This document shows positions 9,856 to 17,801 of a stretch of DNA of 64,000 bases, in pieces. Positions within the stretch are counted from its first letter, which is position 1, and each line of letters begins with the position of its first letter. The DNA comes from Halanaerobiaceae bacterium ANBcell28 (GTDB taxonomy: Bacteria; Bacillota; Halanaerobiia; Halanaerobiales; DTU029). The stretch is taken from positions 1 to 64,000 of the forward strand of contig JBBJJH010000009.1 in assembly GCA_037623315.1 (NCBI GenBank), in the 5' to 3' direction. A program made the translations under genes and the position numbers. Under the pieces are notes generated by a model. The model was given only the letters and a program-made list of their open reading frames with translations. It was not told where the DNA came from and did no database searches.

Positions 9856-10839
9856 TTAATAATTCAACTCTTTTGTCGGATACATTCCTAATAATTTTTC
9901 AAATTTATTATCTTTAATTATTAACTTTTCGTCTTTCCAATAATGAATCATTTTAATTTTATTTTTTTGATTAAGTAAGTATACCAATAGTTCATCAATA
10001 TTTAATTGCAAATCATTAATTTCTCTTATGTCTTCTTCTCTAATTTTATAATTGACATCAATATATTCTCGCAAATCATTTAATACAGTTTCTTGATCTT
10101 TCATTTCAATTCTTAAATAAAGTCTAGGTGTTTGTCCAATTTTTGAACGAGTTCTATTTAATGGAATGGACTTAATAATGGATTCATCTAATAACTTAAT
10201 ATCATCATCACTTAGTTTCGTATCTTTAGCTGCTAGAGCACTAATACCTCCACTAAAGGCTATGAATGAATATTTTACTCTATAATCTTTACCAATACCA
10301 GCACCTTTAGTACTATCACTTGTTGCAAGATTAGAAGTAATAGTCTTACTTTCCTGTAATTCAACTTTATTCAAAGAATATCCCCAATTAAACTGAACAG
10401 GTCCAGTAAAAGTAGAAGAAGAACCTTTGCCACTTTCTACCTCAACAGGGATCGTTGCACCAAACAATCTGATATCTGCCATTTCAAATATTTTATCTCC
10501 AATATTTTTGATATCTTTATCTTTTATATCTAAATCTTTTTTAACTATTTCATTTATATCTTTATTATCAATATATAGTAACTTAAACAATCCAATTGCC
10601 TCTTTGGCTTTTAGTGCATCTTCTCCCAATTTTCTAACAAAAATTGGTAAATTTTTAACCTTTAACAAATAATCTCTAATATATCTCTTTAATCTAACAT
10701 CACTAACTAAATTTGTACCAGTGTCCCAATCCATTCTCGGTTTATTTTCATTATCCATATCACCATTCGGGTTAGTTCTTTTAGCATCATAAAGAAATAA
10801 TATCTCTGAATTATTAGGAACTTTTTTTTCTTCACTCAT
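9856..10839 (-). CDS. cas7: Cascade backbone subunit Cas7 (Csh2-like)
   Basis: Cas7 forms the helical backbone that coats the crRNA spacer and presents it for base pairing. The N-terminus contains the hallmark pattern of the Csh2/Cst2-type Cas7 family: LYDAKRTNPNGD followed by ENKPRMD and SDVRLKRYIRDYL. A central region rich in Gly and Ser (VESGKGSSSTFTGPVQFNWG) matches the family thumb region. The length is 327 residues. Its ATG directly abuts the cas8b stop (TAA-ATG), with the GGGGAT of the cas8b tail acting as ribosome-binding site. Translation is therefore probably coupled, which may help set the subunit ratio. Confidence 0.95.
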   Translation of the reverse strand: MSEEKKVPNNSEILFLYDAKRTNPNGDMDNENKPRMDWDTGTNLVSDVRLKRYIRDYLLKVKNLPIFVRKLGEDALKAKEAIGLFKLLYIDNKDINEIVKKDLDIKDKDIKNIGDKIFEMADIRLFGATIPVEVESGKGSSSTFTGPVQFNWGYSLNKVELQESKTITSNLATSDSTKGAGIGKDYRVKYSFIAFSGGISALAAKDTKLSDDDIKLLDESIIKSIPLNRTRSKIGQTPRLYLRIEMKDQETVLNDLREYIDVNYKIREEDIREINDLQLNIDELLVYLLNQKNKIKMIHYWKDEKLIIKDNKFEKLLGMYPTKELNY

Positions 10840-12849
10840 TTAGTTGTCATCCCCTTTTTTATTATTTTTAGCAGGTTTATAATATTTATGACCCAAATAC
10901 CTTCCAAAAGAAATTCCAGAAAGTATATAGAACACTACCTCATCCTTACTAAGATTTGAACTTTCAATTTCCTGTATTCTATCTGTCATTTGAGAGTGCA
11001 ATATCTGGTTATCATTATATTGTTTATATATATGTAACATCTCAGTAATGTCATTAGCAAATTTTTTAACCCTTCTTACAGACATCCCTTCAAAACTTAT
11101 CTTATCAATAATATTTGTAGACTTATCTTTTTGTTCTTTTAAAATGCTATTCATCAATACTCCAAGTAGAAAGAGTCCTTGTCTATACTTATTATTTTGA
11201 TAAGTTGCAGCATGAGTTTTAAAATACTCTATTATGTCTGTGTTTTCTATAGGAACTGAACTGTTTCCATCTGTCATTTTATACCCTCCTTTTATTACTG
11301 TAATTTCATTTAACCAAGAAAGTAATAGATTCATTTTCATTGGTCTATACAAAATTTCTTTTGTTTTTTTACTATTTTTGAAATAGATCTTTCTTAGTAT
11401 AAAATTAAATCGTTTTATTAAATACAGATAATCTAATTCTCTACTTTTTAATATCGAACTCAGTAAACTCAACAATTCTTTTCTGTATAACCTAGAATCA
11501 GGATTTTTGTGTGACTTATTACTTGGATATAAAAGCCAATAAATATCGTTAAACAATAGTCTATATGTTTTAAAGTACTGGTTTGGATAAATGGATCTCA
11601 TATTTAAATTATATAATTTCATAAAAATTTGTTTAAGATAATTATAAGATACATCATTTATTGAATCTAGAACTATAAATGATGATTGATCTCGTCTCCA
11701 AAAAAGAAAATTGACCTTGAAATTTTTAGCCTTTATATTTTTAATTGCTTTAATATTTTCTTCAAAGCTATTCTGTTCTTCTGACAATAGACTGCTTATT
11801 ATTTTAGTAGTATTTTTGGATTCTGTAACATTTTTGAAACCTTCTGGAATTATATAATATCGTAACTTATTAAATAGTTTGCTTGAAAAATCTTTTTCAA
11901 TTTTACTAATACCAACCATTACTTCTTGATAACAATCTTGGCATATACCAAATGATTTGTATGCATTTTTACTCTCCAAATTTTCAAAAAAATTTGGACT
12001 ACTTGTAACATAAAATTTTGTAGGAATATCAACTTGCCCTGTTACTATTTTTTTTTCATTACATACTCCGCATAAAGAATTATCTTTTACCATTGAGTCA
12101 GATTTATCAAAAAATCTTTGTTGTAGAATATAATTAACAACATTTATATAATCTTCTTTAAAATCAGTCTCTAATATATATTTGTTATTAATTTTTAATG
12201 AAAAAACGTTTAGAAAATAATTATCATTCTTTATAAAAGTTAATGAGCTACAACCAATTTTTTCTTTAATTAACTGTGCCAATGGACTTTTTAATTTTGA
12301 GTAATTAATGCATTTAGTATTTAATATATTTTTTTTATCTTCTTCCTTAAGAATATGCATTATAATTTCCTTTTGCTCTTCAATTAAGCGATTAATATTA
12401 ATATAACATTTCTTAGGTCGTCTAGTTGTCTCTAACCTATCAGAGATATAAAACCTATGTTCTAGTTCAATTAGAAAATTTAAAAATTTATTGTCATCAT
12501 TCAAAATATTTTCTTTTTTTATATAATATATTAAATGTGGTATTGTTAGTAGGTGATAGTACCATTTATTTGTGGTAAAAAAGGTTTTACTACTATTTGC
12601 AGACTTTAAATCAAATCCAAAAAAAACTTCTCTATTTTTTTTATAGAGTTCTTTACCTAATTTAATTTCAATTTTTTCTTTAACAGTATCCAAATTAACA
12701 ATTATTTCTCTATATTTTTTTGAATTTTCATCATCTTTATTAGGTTCATTCGGTATAATAGTTTGTGTTTCTAGAAACTTTTGATTTTTTTGACTACCAG
12801 TCAATCCTTGTAATTCTATTTGTCCTAATTTTTTAAATGTTTTTATCAT
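10840..12849 (-). CDS. cas8b: Cascade large subunit Cas8b (Csh1-like)
   Basis: Cas8b recognises the PAM and recruits Cas3. The 669-residue protein is placed by its position directly upstream of cas7-cas5 and by two CxxC pairs, Cys260/Cys263 (CGVC) and Cys303/Cys306 (CQDC). These form the zinc-ribbon-like element common in Csh1-type large subunits. The rest is lysine- and asparagine-rich and poorly conserved, as is usual for Cas8. The start is well supported by TAGGAGGT just before the ATG at 12849. It is the first gene of the operon, behind a 166-bp upstream region with a dyad that may be an operator. Confidence 0.9.
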   Translation of the reverse strand: MIKTFKKLGQIELQGLTGSQKNQKFLETQTIIPNEPNKDDENSKKYREIIVNLDTVKEKIEIKLGKELYKKNREVFFGFDLKSANSSKTFFTTNKWYYHLLTIPHLIYYIKKENILNDDNKFLNFLIELEHRFYISDRLETTRRPKKCYININRLIEEQKEIIMHILKEEDKKNILNTKCINYSKLKSPLAQLIKEKIGCSSLTFIKNDNYFLNVFSLKINNKYILETDFKEDYINVVNYILQQRFFDKSDSMVKDNSLCGVCNEKKIVTGQVDIPTKFYVTSSPNFFENLESKNAYKSFGICQDCYQEVMVGISKIEKDFSSKLFNKLRYYIIPEGFKNVTESKNTTKIISSLLSEEQNSFEENIKAIKNIKAKNFKVNFLFWRRDQSSFIVLDSINDVSYNYLKQIFMKLYNLNMRSIYPNQYFKTYRLLFNDIYWLLYPSNKSHKNPDSRLYRKELLSLLSSILKSRELDYLYLIKRFNFILRKIYFKNSKKTKEILYRPMKMNLLLSWLNEITVIKGGYKMTDGNSSVPIENTDIIEYFKTHAATYQNNKYRQGLFLLGVLMNSILKEQKDKSTNIIDKISFEGMSVRRVKKFANDITEMLHIYKQYNDNQILHSQMTDRIQEIESSNLSKDEVVFYILSGISFGRYLGHKYYKPAKNNKKGDDN

Positions 12850-13015
12850 TTTTCACACCTCCTAGCTTAAATATCTAAATATCATTAATTGTAAATATAT
12901 ACTATATACTTCTTTAAAAATATATAAATACCTCCTTTCACAAAACAATTTTCAAATCACCCTGTTATTAAAATCATACCACATCCCCCTGACACCTAGT
13001 GTCGCGAACATACAT
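12850..13015 (-). promoter_or_regulatory. Upstream region of the cas operon with a 13-bp dyad
   Basis: This 166-bp gap separates the WYL regulator stop from cas8b. It contains a TATGAT -10-like box (minus strand, 12973-12978). The dyad GACACCTAGTGTC at 12991-13003 falls over the expected -35 position, where no TTGACA-like hexamer is present. This is what a regulated promoter would look like, but the dyad could also be part of a dispersed intergenic element. A strong AAAGGAGGT (minus strand, about 12932-12940) is not followed by a usable ATG, GTG or TTG. The true cas8b ribosome-binding site, TAGGAGGT, is closer to the gene. Confidence 0.5.
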
Positions 13016-13984
13016 TTATCCATAAATTTCTTTCATCTTCCCTATCTCTTTCCTTACAGCTTCCTTCAATTCCTCGGGACTTATCACTTCAGCATTAGCT
13101 CCATAGCCAAGAATCCAACTTTTGATTTCTTCAAAACTACCAGTAGTAATCTCAAACTTGATCCTCTTACCAGGCAAATCTGTTATCCTCTGTTTTTGGT
13201 GCCAGATCATCTCTTTAACCAGTCTTGCAGCAATCCCCTTAAAAATCACCTTTACTCTATATTTTTTTCTACCCCGTTCAACACCCCACACATCGTCTAA
13301 ATAGTCCTCAATATCAAAGTCATCTGCTTTTATAAATTTTTCAGACATAATATTAATATTACTAATTCTATCTACTCGAAACATCCTTATTTCACAGCGC
13401 AGATGACAATACCCTATTAGATAATAAGCTCCTTTTTTTATAGTTAGAGTATATGGATTAATTTTTCTTGAAATAATCTCATCTCTTTTTAATGAATGAT
13501 AGCCTATTGTTATAGACTTAGAATCCTTTATGCTATTCTTAATAATACTTATAAATTCACGATAGGGATTAATATCAACTACTGCCCCCTTGTGATACGA
13601 TATGCTATTACCTAACTCAGCCAACAAATTCTGAATTGATTCAGGTAAAGAATTAATTATTTTGGCAATAGCAGTATCTAATTCTTGTCTGTAAAGAAAA
13701 GATTCATCCTCAAAAACCTGTCCGACCAGCAACAAAGCCAATGCCTCACTCCTATTAATATCAGGTGGAGAGAGATAAAACTTTTCAGCAATAACATAAC
13801 TACACTTTTCCTCATCATAATAAATAGGAACACCCATATCCTCCATTGTATTAATATCCCTATAGATAGTCCTTTCAGATACAGAAAAAAGTTCTGCAAG
13901 TTTTTTGGCAGACCATTTCTTATATTTACTACTCAGAAGACTAATTATTTTTAAAATTCTATGTACTTTATTTTTCTTCTCCAT
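13016..13984 (-). CDS. HTH-WYL transcriptional regulator next to cas operon
   Basis: A 322-residue regulator of the YafY/DeoR-like HTH plus WYL family. Residues about 5-60 form a winged helix-turn-helix (KKWSAKKLAELFSVSERTIY, then RDINTMEDMGVPI). The WYL ligand-sensing domain spans about residues 140-225, with GAYYLIGYCHLRCEIRMFRV as its core. A WCX-type C-terminal region follows. WYL proteins are known in general to bind nucleic-acid-derived ligands and to control defence loci. The gene is codirectional with, and 166 bp upstream of, cas8b, so I infer it controls the cas operon, either by read-through or by binding the dyad at 12991. It could instead be an unrelated neighbour. Confidence 0.9.
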   Translation of the reverse strand: MEKKNKVHRILKIISLLSSKYKKWSAKKLAELFSVSERTIYRDINTMEDMGVPIYYDEEKCSYVIAEKFYLSPPDINRSEALALLLVGQVFEDESFLYRQELDTAIAKIINSLPESIQNLLAELGNSISYHKGAVVDINPYREFISIIKNSIKDSKSITIGYHSLKRDEIISRKINPYTLTIKKGAYYLIGYCHLRCEIRMFRVDRISNINIMSEKFIKADDFDIEDYLDDVWGVERGRKKYRVKVIFKGIAARLVKEMIWHQKQRITDLPGKRIKFEITTGSFEEIKSWILGYGANAEVISPEELKEAVRKEIGKMKEIYG

Positions 13985-14108
13985 AAAAAATCAACCCTTT
14001 ATTTCCTTTTATTTAAAATAGTTCTAGATTTTTTTATTAATCCCTGCCAAAATTTTAAGAATTTTGTAATTTATTGAAAAAATTAAAATCAATTATAAAT
14101 GAAGGCAA

Positions 14109-14140
14109 AAAAATAACCCCATTTTCATGAGGTTATTTTT
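14109..14140 (-). terminator. Rho-independent terminator after 14160-16811 gene
   Basis: The inverted repeat AAAAATAACC / GGTTATTTTT has a 12-nt loop. On the minus strand it ends in a run of T, so it terminates the metalloprotease-like gene. The symmetric A/T tails could also make it work for plus-strand transcription. Confidence 0.85.
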
Positions 14141-14159
14141 ATTATCAGATATTTAGATT

Positions 14160-16811
14160 TTAAAGAGTAATTTTCATCCCAAACTGAATTTTATTATCAC
14201 CTTCATTATCCCGGACAAAACGTAAATAGTTAGAGCCAATAAGTGGTGAATAATATGTCCCTATTTGATTTGTCAATTCTATTTCAACACCATAGGAGTA
14301 AAAGACTTCATCATTATCCACACGTATACCGTTTACAAAAGCTGTCCCATATAAGTCATGTAAATATATACTAGGATTCCATAGACCCTTCTCAATACTA
14401 AACAAAGCCTTCTTATAATCTAAACTAGCTCTTTCAAGCTGTCTAAAATCTATATCCTCATCAAAACCACGGATCAAGTCCCTCCTAGTAATTAACTTTT
14501 GATATCTTTCATGTCTAATACTAGCAAATAAATTCCCGTTAAATAAATAATGTGAAGCTCCTATATTAATTGTGTATCCTTTTTTATTATCATCATACAT
14601 TAATGCTGAAAGATTAATATTTAGATTAGACTTTGGATAAGCAAATCCTAGGGAAAGATAAGCTTGTGTTAAGCATTCTTCCCAATCATACACAGAAAAA
14701 GTATTTCCTACAAGTAAGTTATCAATACCATCTATATGACTAGCTAATGGATAGCTTATATCTATGCTATGCTGATTATCAAAGCTATTATTTCTTCCAC
14801 TTAAATTCATATCTAAAGGGGCAAAAAAGCTAGAATTTATATTGAAAGCATATTCAGGACTATTTTTTCTTATATTATAAGCTAGTTCTCCCATATAGTT
14901 AAAATGATTTAATGGATCTGACCCTTGCACTAGAGCTCCAATACTAAAATCTTCTTCTGTAAAATAGATTACAGGAAAAAAGTTTCTTGGTGCTAATGTC
15001 TTTAGATTATCTATATAGCCACCATGAGTAACTTGAATATCCATAGCTTCTAAATTCAATGGTAGTTCTTGAACTGGTGTATAGTCAACTGTCTTAAGAC
15101 TATATTCTTCAAATTTAGCCTCCTGTGTAAATAGATCATATCCATCTACTGTCAGACCAAAGTAATAAAGACGATTGTTCTCAGAATCGTATAAGGGACT
15201 TGCAGCAAAACCATTCTCTGTTAGCTTATATGTATTACCTTCCTTTAAATCATAACTATATGCGCGATACATACTTCCTTGATTTGAAGTAAAGAACAAC
15301 TTATCTCCAGCTATGGAAATACGGGCCTCGATAAAAGGACTGCCAAGAATTTCAGTAAATTCTCCGCTAGCCAATGATAATTCATAAATATTACTATTCC
15401 TATTTCTTTCACTGGCTGCAGTAATTATTTTATCTTCATATAAAAGCATTTCATGAATTAAGTAATCAAAAGTATATAATAACTCTTTTTTCTCTAATCC
15501 TCTTGAATAAAGCCATAGTTCAGAACCAAATTGGCCCTTTCTATCTTTTGCATAAAGTATTTCTTCTTCTGATAATGGAAGAAAGGCTCTTAATGAGTCT
15601 TCAAACAATACTTCCTTCTTTTCACTTTCTAGATTATAAACATTAAGTTCTTTAACTCTGCCAAGCCTAGCAAAAGATGTATTAGCAAAACCAGTTCTTG
15701 TTTTATAACTTGTATAGTACAAACTATTATTTAGAAAATGTAAGGAATCACCTGTTGCATATAAATCCCTTATAATTATCTCTGTCTCTCCTGTTACTGG
15801 CTTATATGCTACAATCTCATTCTGATACCTATTATAATTAATACTTCCTGCTATTAACGGATAATTTCTTTGAAAGTAAATTTTCTCATTATGCCAACGA
15901 GACTGTGAAGCATTCCAACCATGATAAGTTAAGCGCTCACCTTCCATCTTAAAATCAGCAAACCTATCTTTTTCATACCCATGCCATTCACGCCATAATT
16001 CTGGCAGAGTCTTATCAAAAACCTTGCTAGCACTCCTATCTATTCCGATAGCGGGAAAAAACAGAGAAGCAAAAGATTCCATAGAGGACCCATTAACAGC
16101 AAAAAATTCTCCCAACTTCTCTTCCCCATATTCTTCGGCTAGAAAGCGAAAGAACTGTGCCCCATATAAATACGCTGCGCTTCTTCCAGGATACTTATTT
16201 GGAAAGAAACTAGCATCAACTATTGAAGGTAGCTTGTCTTCAGCTACTAGTGCTCCTATGTATGCATCATAATATCCTTCATTTAACCTCCCTGAATAAG
16301 GACTAAACATAGATTCATAATATACAGCAATCCCTTCAGTAATCCAAGCATTTAAGACAATATTTGGCATAAATGCATTACCAAATATTCTTTGAAAATT
16401 TTCAACGCTTCCTCCTGTACTAGACAAACTAAGCATATGTACATATTCATGGACAGCTACTAATGCCAGCCAATTCTCTCCACTCAACGAGGAGCTTATA
16501 GGTGGGTAGGAAGTAAACAAACTACTACGATAATTGAAAGGATCAGCATAGCCATTTGCACTCCCTGTATCTTCAATTAAAACAGGCACACTCTTTAACT
16601 CATTTCCAAAAACCTCTTCCAAATCAGGACGGTAGTACTCCAGTATAGCCAATGCCTCAGTAGCTACTTCCTCATATCCTCTTTGATATAAAACCATAAA
16701 GTGATCTGTCTTCATTGTCTGCCAATTAGTATTTGCCGATAAAGGTTGAATAAAAATAAAGAGTAGAAAAATAATTAAAACTAAATAGAACAACTTTTTC
16801 AAAATAAACAT
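14160..16811 (-). CDS. Exported gluzincin-type metalloprotease with beta-propeller and C-terminal barrel
   Basis: An 883-residue protein with an N-terminal signal peptide (about residues 1-26, ending PLSA). A zinc-peptidase domain follows, with HEYVH at 121-125 and the third ligand Glu159 in WITEGIAVYYES, the pattern of MA-clan gluzincins. Residues about 290-600 are repetitive beta-strand-rich segments (for example ENNRLYYFGL) like a TolB-type beta-propeller. The last 250 residues have alternating hydrophobic/aromatic strands and end in KIQFGMKITL, as outer-membrane barrels do. I infer a cell-surface or periplasmic protease anchored in the outer membrane. The substrate is unknown. It is a single-gene unit with its own terminator. 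Confidence 0.8.
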   Translation of the reverse strand: MFILKKLFYLVLIIFLLFIFIQPLSANTNWQTMKTDHFMVLYQRGYEEVATEALAILEYYRPDLEEVFGNELKSVPVLIEDTGSANGYADPFNYRSSLFTSYPPISSSLSGENWLALVAVHEYVHMLSLSSTGGSVENFQRIFGNAFMPNIVLNAWITEGIAVYYESMFSPYSGRLNEGYYDAYIGALVAEDKLPSIVDASFFPNKYPGRSAAYLYGAQFFRFLAEEYGEEKLGEFFAVNGSSMESFASLFFPAIGIDRSASKVFDKTLPELWREWHGYEKDRFADFKMEGERLTYHGWNASQSRWHNEKIYFQRNYPLIAGSINYNRYQNEIVAYKPVTGETEIIIRDLYATGDSLHFLNNSLYYTSYKTRTGFANTSFARLGRVKELNVYNLESEKKEVLFEDSLRAFLPLSEEEILYAKDRKGQFGSELWLYSRGLEKKELLYTFDYLIHEMLLYEDKIITAASERNRNSNIYELSLASGEFTEILGSPFIEARISIAGDKLFFTSNQGSMYRAYSYDLKEGNTYKLTENGFAASPLYDSENNRLYYFGLTVDGYDLFTQEAKFEEYSLKTVDYTPVQELPLNLEAMDIQVTHGGYIDNLKTLAPRNFFPVIYFTEEDFSIGALVQGSDPLNHFNYMGELAYNIRKNSPEYAFNINSSFFAPLDMNLSGRNNSFDNQHSIDISYPLASHIDGIDNLLVGNTFSVYDWEECLTQAYLSLGFAYPKSNLNINLSALMYDDNKKGYTINIGASHYLFNGNLFASIRHERYQKLITRRDLIRGFDEDIDFRQLERASLDYKKALFSIEKGLWNPSIYLHDLYGTAFVNGIRVDNDEVFYSYGVEIELTNQIGTYYSPLIGSNYLRFVRDNEGDNKIQFGMKITL

Positions 16812-17163
16812 CTCCTTTAATTAAATTTAGAAATAATTCCTTGACTAATCCCTTTAAAATTTAGAAATTATTTCTTTTTATATATATTATCTACACTTAA
16901 GTCTAAAAGTGACTTCCTATAATTTATCATATTAGCTGAAAATTAGCAGTTATAATTAAATAAGTTCACTTTACTTGCTAATTTCACCTATTTACTATCA
17001 ATTATTATTTATAACAAAAAAACAAATTTAATTGAAGCTTTACTAAGCAACAACTTTTCGTCTAAGCATTAAAAAAATACTGGATTTTTAAGTCCAGTAT
17101 CGGTAAAACACTACTTCATACATAATGAGTAAGATTCTATATTAGTATTAATAATTTTTTTAT
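16812..17163. other. 352-bp AT-rich intergenic region
   Basis: No open frame or RNA gene was recognised here. The high-coordinate end holds the terminator of the 17164 gene. The low-coordinate end is the upstream region of the metalloprotease-like gene, whose AGGAG ribosome-binding site lies just before its ATG. I saw no consensus promoter. Confidence 0.6.
17077..17100 (-). terminator. Rho-independent terminator after small barrel gene
   Basis: The 8-bp stem ATACTGGA / TCCAGTAT has an 8-nt loop and is followed on the minus strand by seven T. It closes the transcription unit of the gene at 17164-17688. Confidence 0.85.
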
Positions 17164-17688
17164 TTAAAAGGCAAAACCTACTGTAAGATATAATGCTGGT
17201 AATATCCCTGAAAATGGGACTTGGTAATAATCATCAGATATATTTGCAATGCAATAATTTATACCACCACTTAAGTCTAAGGTAATATTGCTATCATAAA
17301 TCCATTGATATCCGACTACTCCACCAATTGTAAAAAGAGAAAGATTAACTTTTGAATAGTTATCTTCCATTGCTAAAAAACTAAAAGATGATATTGGACC
17401 ATAATACATTCCTTTGGGTGCCTCTTCTTCTCTATAAAAACGATATTCACCTTTCAGACCAAAACCACTATAATTATAATCAAGAGCATTTAAAGAACTT
17501 ATAGATCCCCCAACTTTAAAGGAATTAGAATCTGAAAGAACATTTTCGTAATTTATAGTAATATTACCTAGAAGTAATCCTGCTCCATCAAAACTAATAA
17601 CATTTAAATTTTCTTCAGCTGAAATACTTATGGAAGTTAAGACCAATATAACAGATAACAAAATAATAACAGATATTTCTCTTTTCAT
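17164..17688 (-). CDS. Small outer-membrane beta-barrel protein
   Basis: A 174-residue exported protein. Residues 1-23 are a signal peptide ending SISA-EE. The mature part consists of short alternating strands (GNITINYENVL, FGLKGEYRFY) and ends with LPALYLTVGFAF, a terminal aromatic strand typical of small eight-stranded barrels. No specific family was recognised. It is transcribed alone: a promoter overlaps the end of the upstream 5'-nucleotidase gene and a terminator follows. Its function is unknown. The barrel call is inferred from pattern only. Confidence 0.65.
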   Translation of the reverse strand: MKREISVIILLSVILVLTSISISAEENLNVISFDGAGLLLGNITINYENVLSDSNSFKVGGSISSLNALDYNYSGFGLKGEYRFYREEEAPKGMYYGPISSFSFLAMEDNYSKVNLSLFTIGGVVGYQWIYDSNITLDLSGGINYCIANISDDYYQVPFSGILPALYLTVGFAF

Positions 17689-17766
17689 TGAAAATTCCCC
17701 TCTCTCATTTTTCTAATTATAGAATTTTACTCGTATGAATATATGTAATATTTAACCGTATTAAAA

Positions 17767-17795
17767 CCATAACATAATTTATAAACCTTTGTCAA
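17767..17795 (-). promoter_or_regulatory. Sigma-70-type promoter for 17164-17688
   Basis: TTGACA (minus strand, 17790-17795) is followed after 17 bp by TTATGG, or after 18 bp by TATGGT. The -35 lies inside the dyad TTTGTC-AA-GACAAA (17788-17801), which directly abuts the stop codon of the 5'-nucleotidase gene. The dyad may be an operator. Confidence 0.55.
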
Positions 17796-17801
17796 GACAA
17801 A

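Noticed and set aside
12911-12948. A leader peptide gene after the AAAGGAGGT upstream of cas8b
   Set aside because: No ATG, GTG or TTG occurs at usable distance. An ATA start would give only about 12 codons. It was kept as an observation, not as a gene.
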